A stretch of 7,439 nt of DNA from the NCBI GenBank assembly GCA_946614405.1, contig CAMOGZ010000068.1, positions 1-7,439 on the forward strand. The letters are read 5' to 3'. Position 1 is the stretch's first letter, and each line of letters begins with the position of its first letter. The notes below the pieces were generated by a model that saw only the letters and a list, made by a program, of their open reading frames with translations, was not told the origin of the DNA and searched no databases. The DNA comes from an uncultured Eubacterium sp. Its GTDB lineage: Bacteria > Bacillota > Clostridia > Peptostreptococcales > Anaerovoracaceae. Positions 6,913-7,439 of the stretch are shown piece by piece. The translations under genes were made by a program, and so were the position numbers.

Positions 6913-7439
6913 TTACAGTTCAAATAATTCTTTGATGCGGTCTTTGTCGATGTCGGAGCCGATGACGCAGATCATACCTGTGGTGGCCGCAGAGCCATAG
7001 CGAACATCCGGCTCGCCCGGCACGTAGTCGAAGTGGATCCACTGACCATCCTCGGCCTCTACGATGCCCTTGGCACGGAGTACCTGGCCGACTTCTGCGA
7101 TGTTCTGCAGACCGGCAAGGGCTGCCTCGATGGTCTCCTTCTTATACTTGTGAGCCGTCTCTGTTCCGAATTCATCAAAGACCTCATCCGCATGATGATG
7201 TCCGTCATGGTGATGGTGGTGGTGATGATGGTGTCCATGCTCGTCGTGGTCGTGATCATGGTCATGATGATGCTCATGCTCGTCGTGGTCGTGATCATGG
7301 TCATGATGGTGCTCATGCTCGTCGTGGTCGTGATCATGGTCATGCTCGTGGGCATGGGCTGCTTCCTCTGCATAAGCCTCCTCGCGGAGCTTGTCCAGCT
7401 CAGCGGACAAAGTCTTCTTCTGTTCCATGATCTCCAGGA
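6913..7439 (-). CDS. COG0523 (CobW-like) GTPase, C-terminal part with His-rich linker, cut by window edge
   Basis: COG0523 proteins are GTPase metallochaperones or metal-insertion factors, often for zinc. The frame is open to the right edge (...LEIMEQKKTLSAELDKL), and the first in-frame ATG (7428) has GGAG only 3 nt upstream, too close for a good start. I therefore read this as the C-terminal portion of a larger gene whose G domain lies beyond the window. The text upstream of the His block resembles the end of the G domain in clostridial COG0523 proteins (recalled, not searched). Counting from that Met, residues 25-79 hold about 33 histidines alternating with Asp/Glu, and residues ~95-171 are a CobW_C domain (GQVLRAKGIVEAEDGQWIHF, VPGEPDVRYG, GMICVIG). 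The His block is a likely metal store or sensor. A small stand-alone His-rich/CobW_C protein starting at 7428 is the alternative. Its TAA is followed at 9 nt by the GTPase-DUF1980 gene. Confidence 0.85.
   Translation of the reverse strand, partial: LEIMEQKKTLSAELDKLREEAYAEEAAHAHEHDHDHDHDEHEHHHDHDHDHDEHEHHHDHDHDHDEHGHHHHHHHHHDGHHHADEVFDEFGTETAHKYKKETIEAALAGLQNIAEVGQVLRAKGIVEAEDGQWIHFDYVPGEPDVRYGSAATTGMICVIGSDIDKDRIKELFEL
7236..7344. repeat. 39-bp tandem repeat (about 2.8 copies) encoding His/Asp repeats
   Basis: Copies begin at about 7236, 7275 and 7314 with an exact 39-bp period. The block CATGCTCGTCGTGGTCGTGA is identical or nearly so in each. The repeat is in frame and encodes 13-residue units of the form HDHDHDHDEHEHH, the third ending EHGHH and running into a stretch of nine histidines. 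Near identity at DNA level suggests recent expansion by slippage or unequal recombination, so copy number may vary among strains. Confidence 0.9.

Noticed and set aside
7200..7360. Possible CRISPR array from the regular repeats
   Set aside because: The 39-bp units are contiguous, without unique spacers, and lie in frame in a coding region encoding His/Asp repeats.

Overview
The window looks like chromosomal DNA of a Gram-positive, low-to-medium GC anaerobe of the class Clostridia, most likely a Lachnospiraceae-type gut bacterium. This rests on the hrcA-grpE-dnaK gene order behind a perfect CIRCE operator, the CarD-like protein, the style of the His-rich COG0523 GTPase and strong AGGAGG-type ribosome binding sites. 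Genus assignment is inference only.

Layout. (1) 1-2130, minus strand: the class I heat-shock operon. A sigma-A-type promoter and CIRCE operator lead into hrcA (repressor), grpE (nucleotide exchange factor) and the first 148 codons of dnaK, which runs off the left edge. hrcA and grpE overlap, and grpE and dnaK are 11 nt apart, so the three are one transcript. (2) 2173-2819, plus strand: a divergent gene for a small membrane-anchored protein of unknown function, ending in a hairpin terminator whose stem includes the stop codon. (3) 2865-3692, plus: a MerR-family regulator with a GyrI-like effector domain. It converges on, and overlaps by 29 bp, (4) 3664-5097, minus: a GPH/MelB-type sugar-cation symporter of the MFS. 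Its promoter sits inside an unusual array of three copies of a 10-bp palindrome. (5) 5175-5803, minus: a CarD/CdnL-family RNA-polymerase-binding regulator with its own promoter(s) and terminator. (6) 5883-7439, minus: a two-gene metal-related unit. The upstream gene is the C-terminal part of a COG0523 (CobW-like) GTPase with a very His-rich linker of three 13-residue repeats. Nine nt downstream is a second protein with a COG0523-like G domain that lacks the CxCC metal motif and is fused to a DUF1980-like (YcgQ/TIGR03943-type) domain.

How they fit together. Region 1 is textbook proteostasis control: HrcA binds CIRCE and represses its own operon. Regions 3-4 form a probable regulator/transporter pair, with the palindrome array as the candidate operator. 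Region 6 is the least ordinary part. It joins a His-rich COG0523 metallochaperone GTPase to an atypical G-domain/DUF1980 fusion, and so suggests a metal-handling (zinc or other transition metal) module whose promoter and remaining genes lie beyond the right edge.
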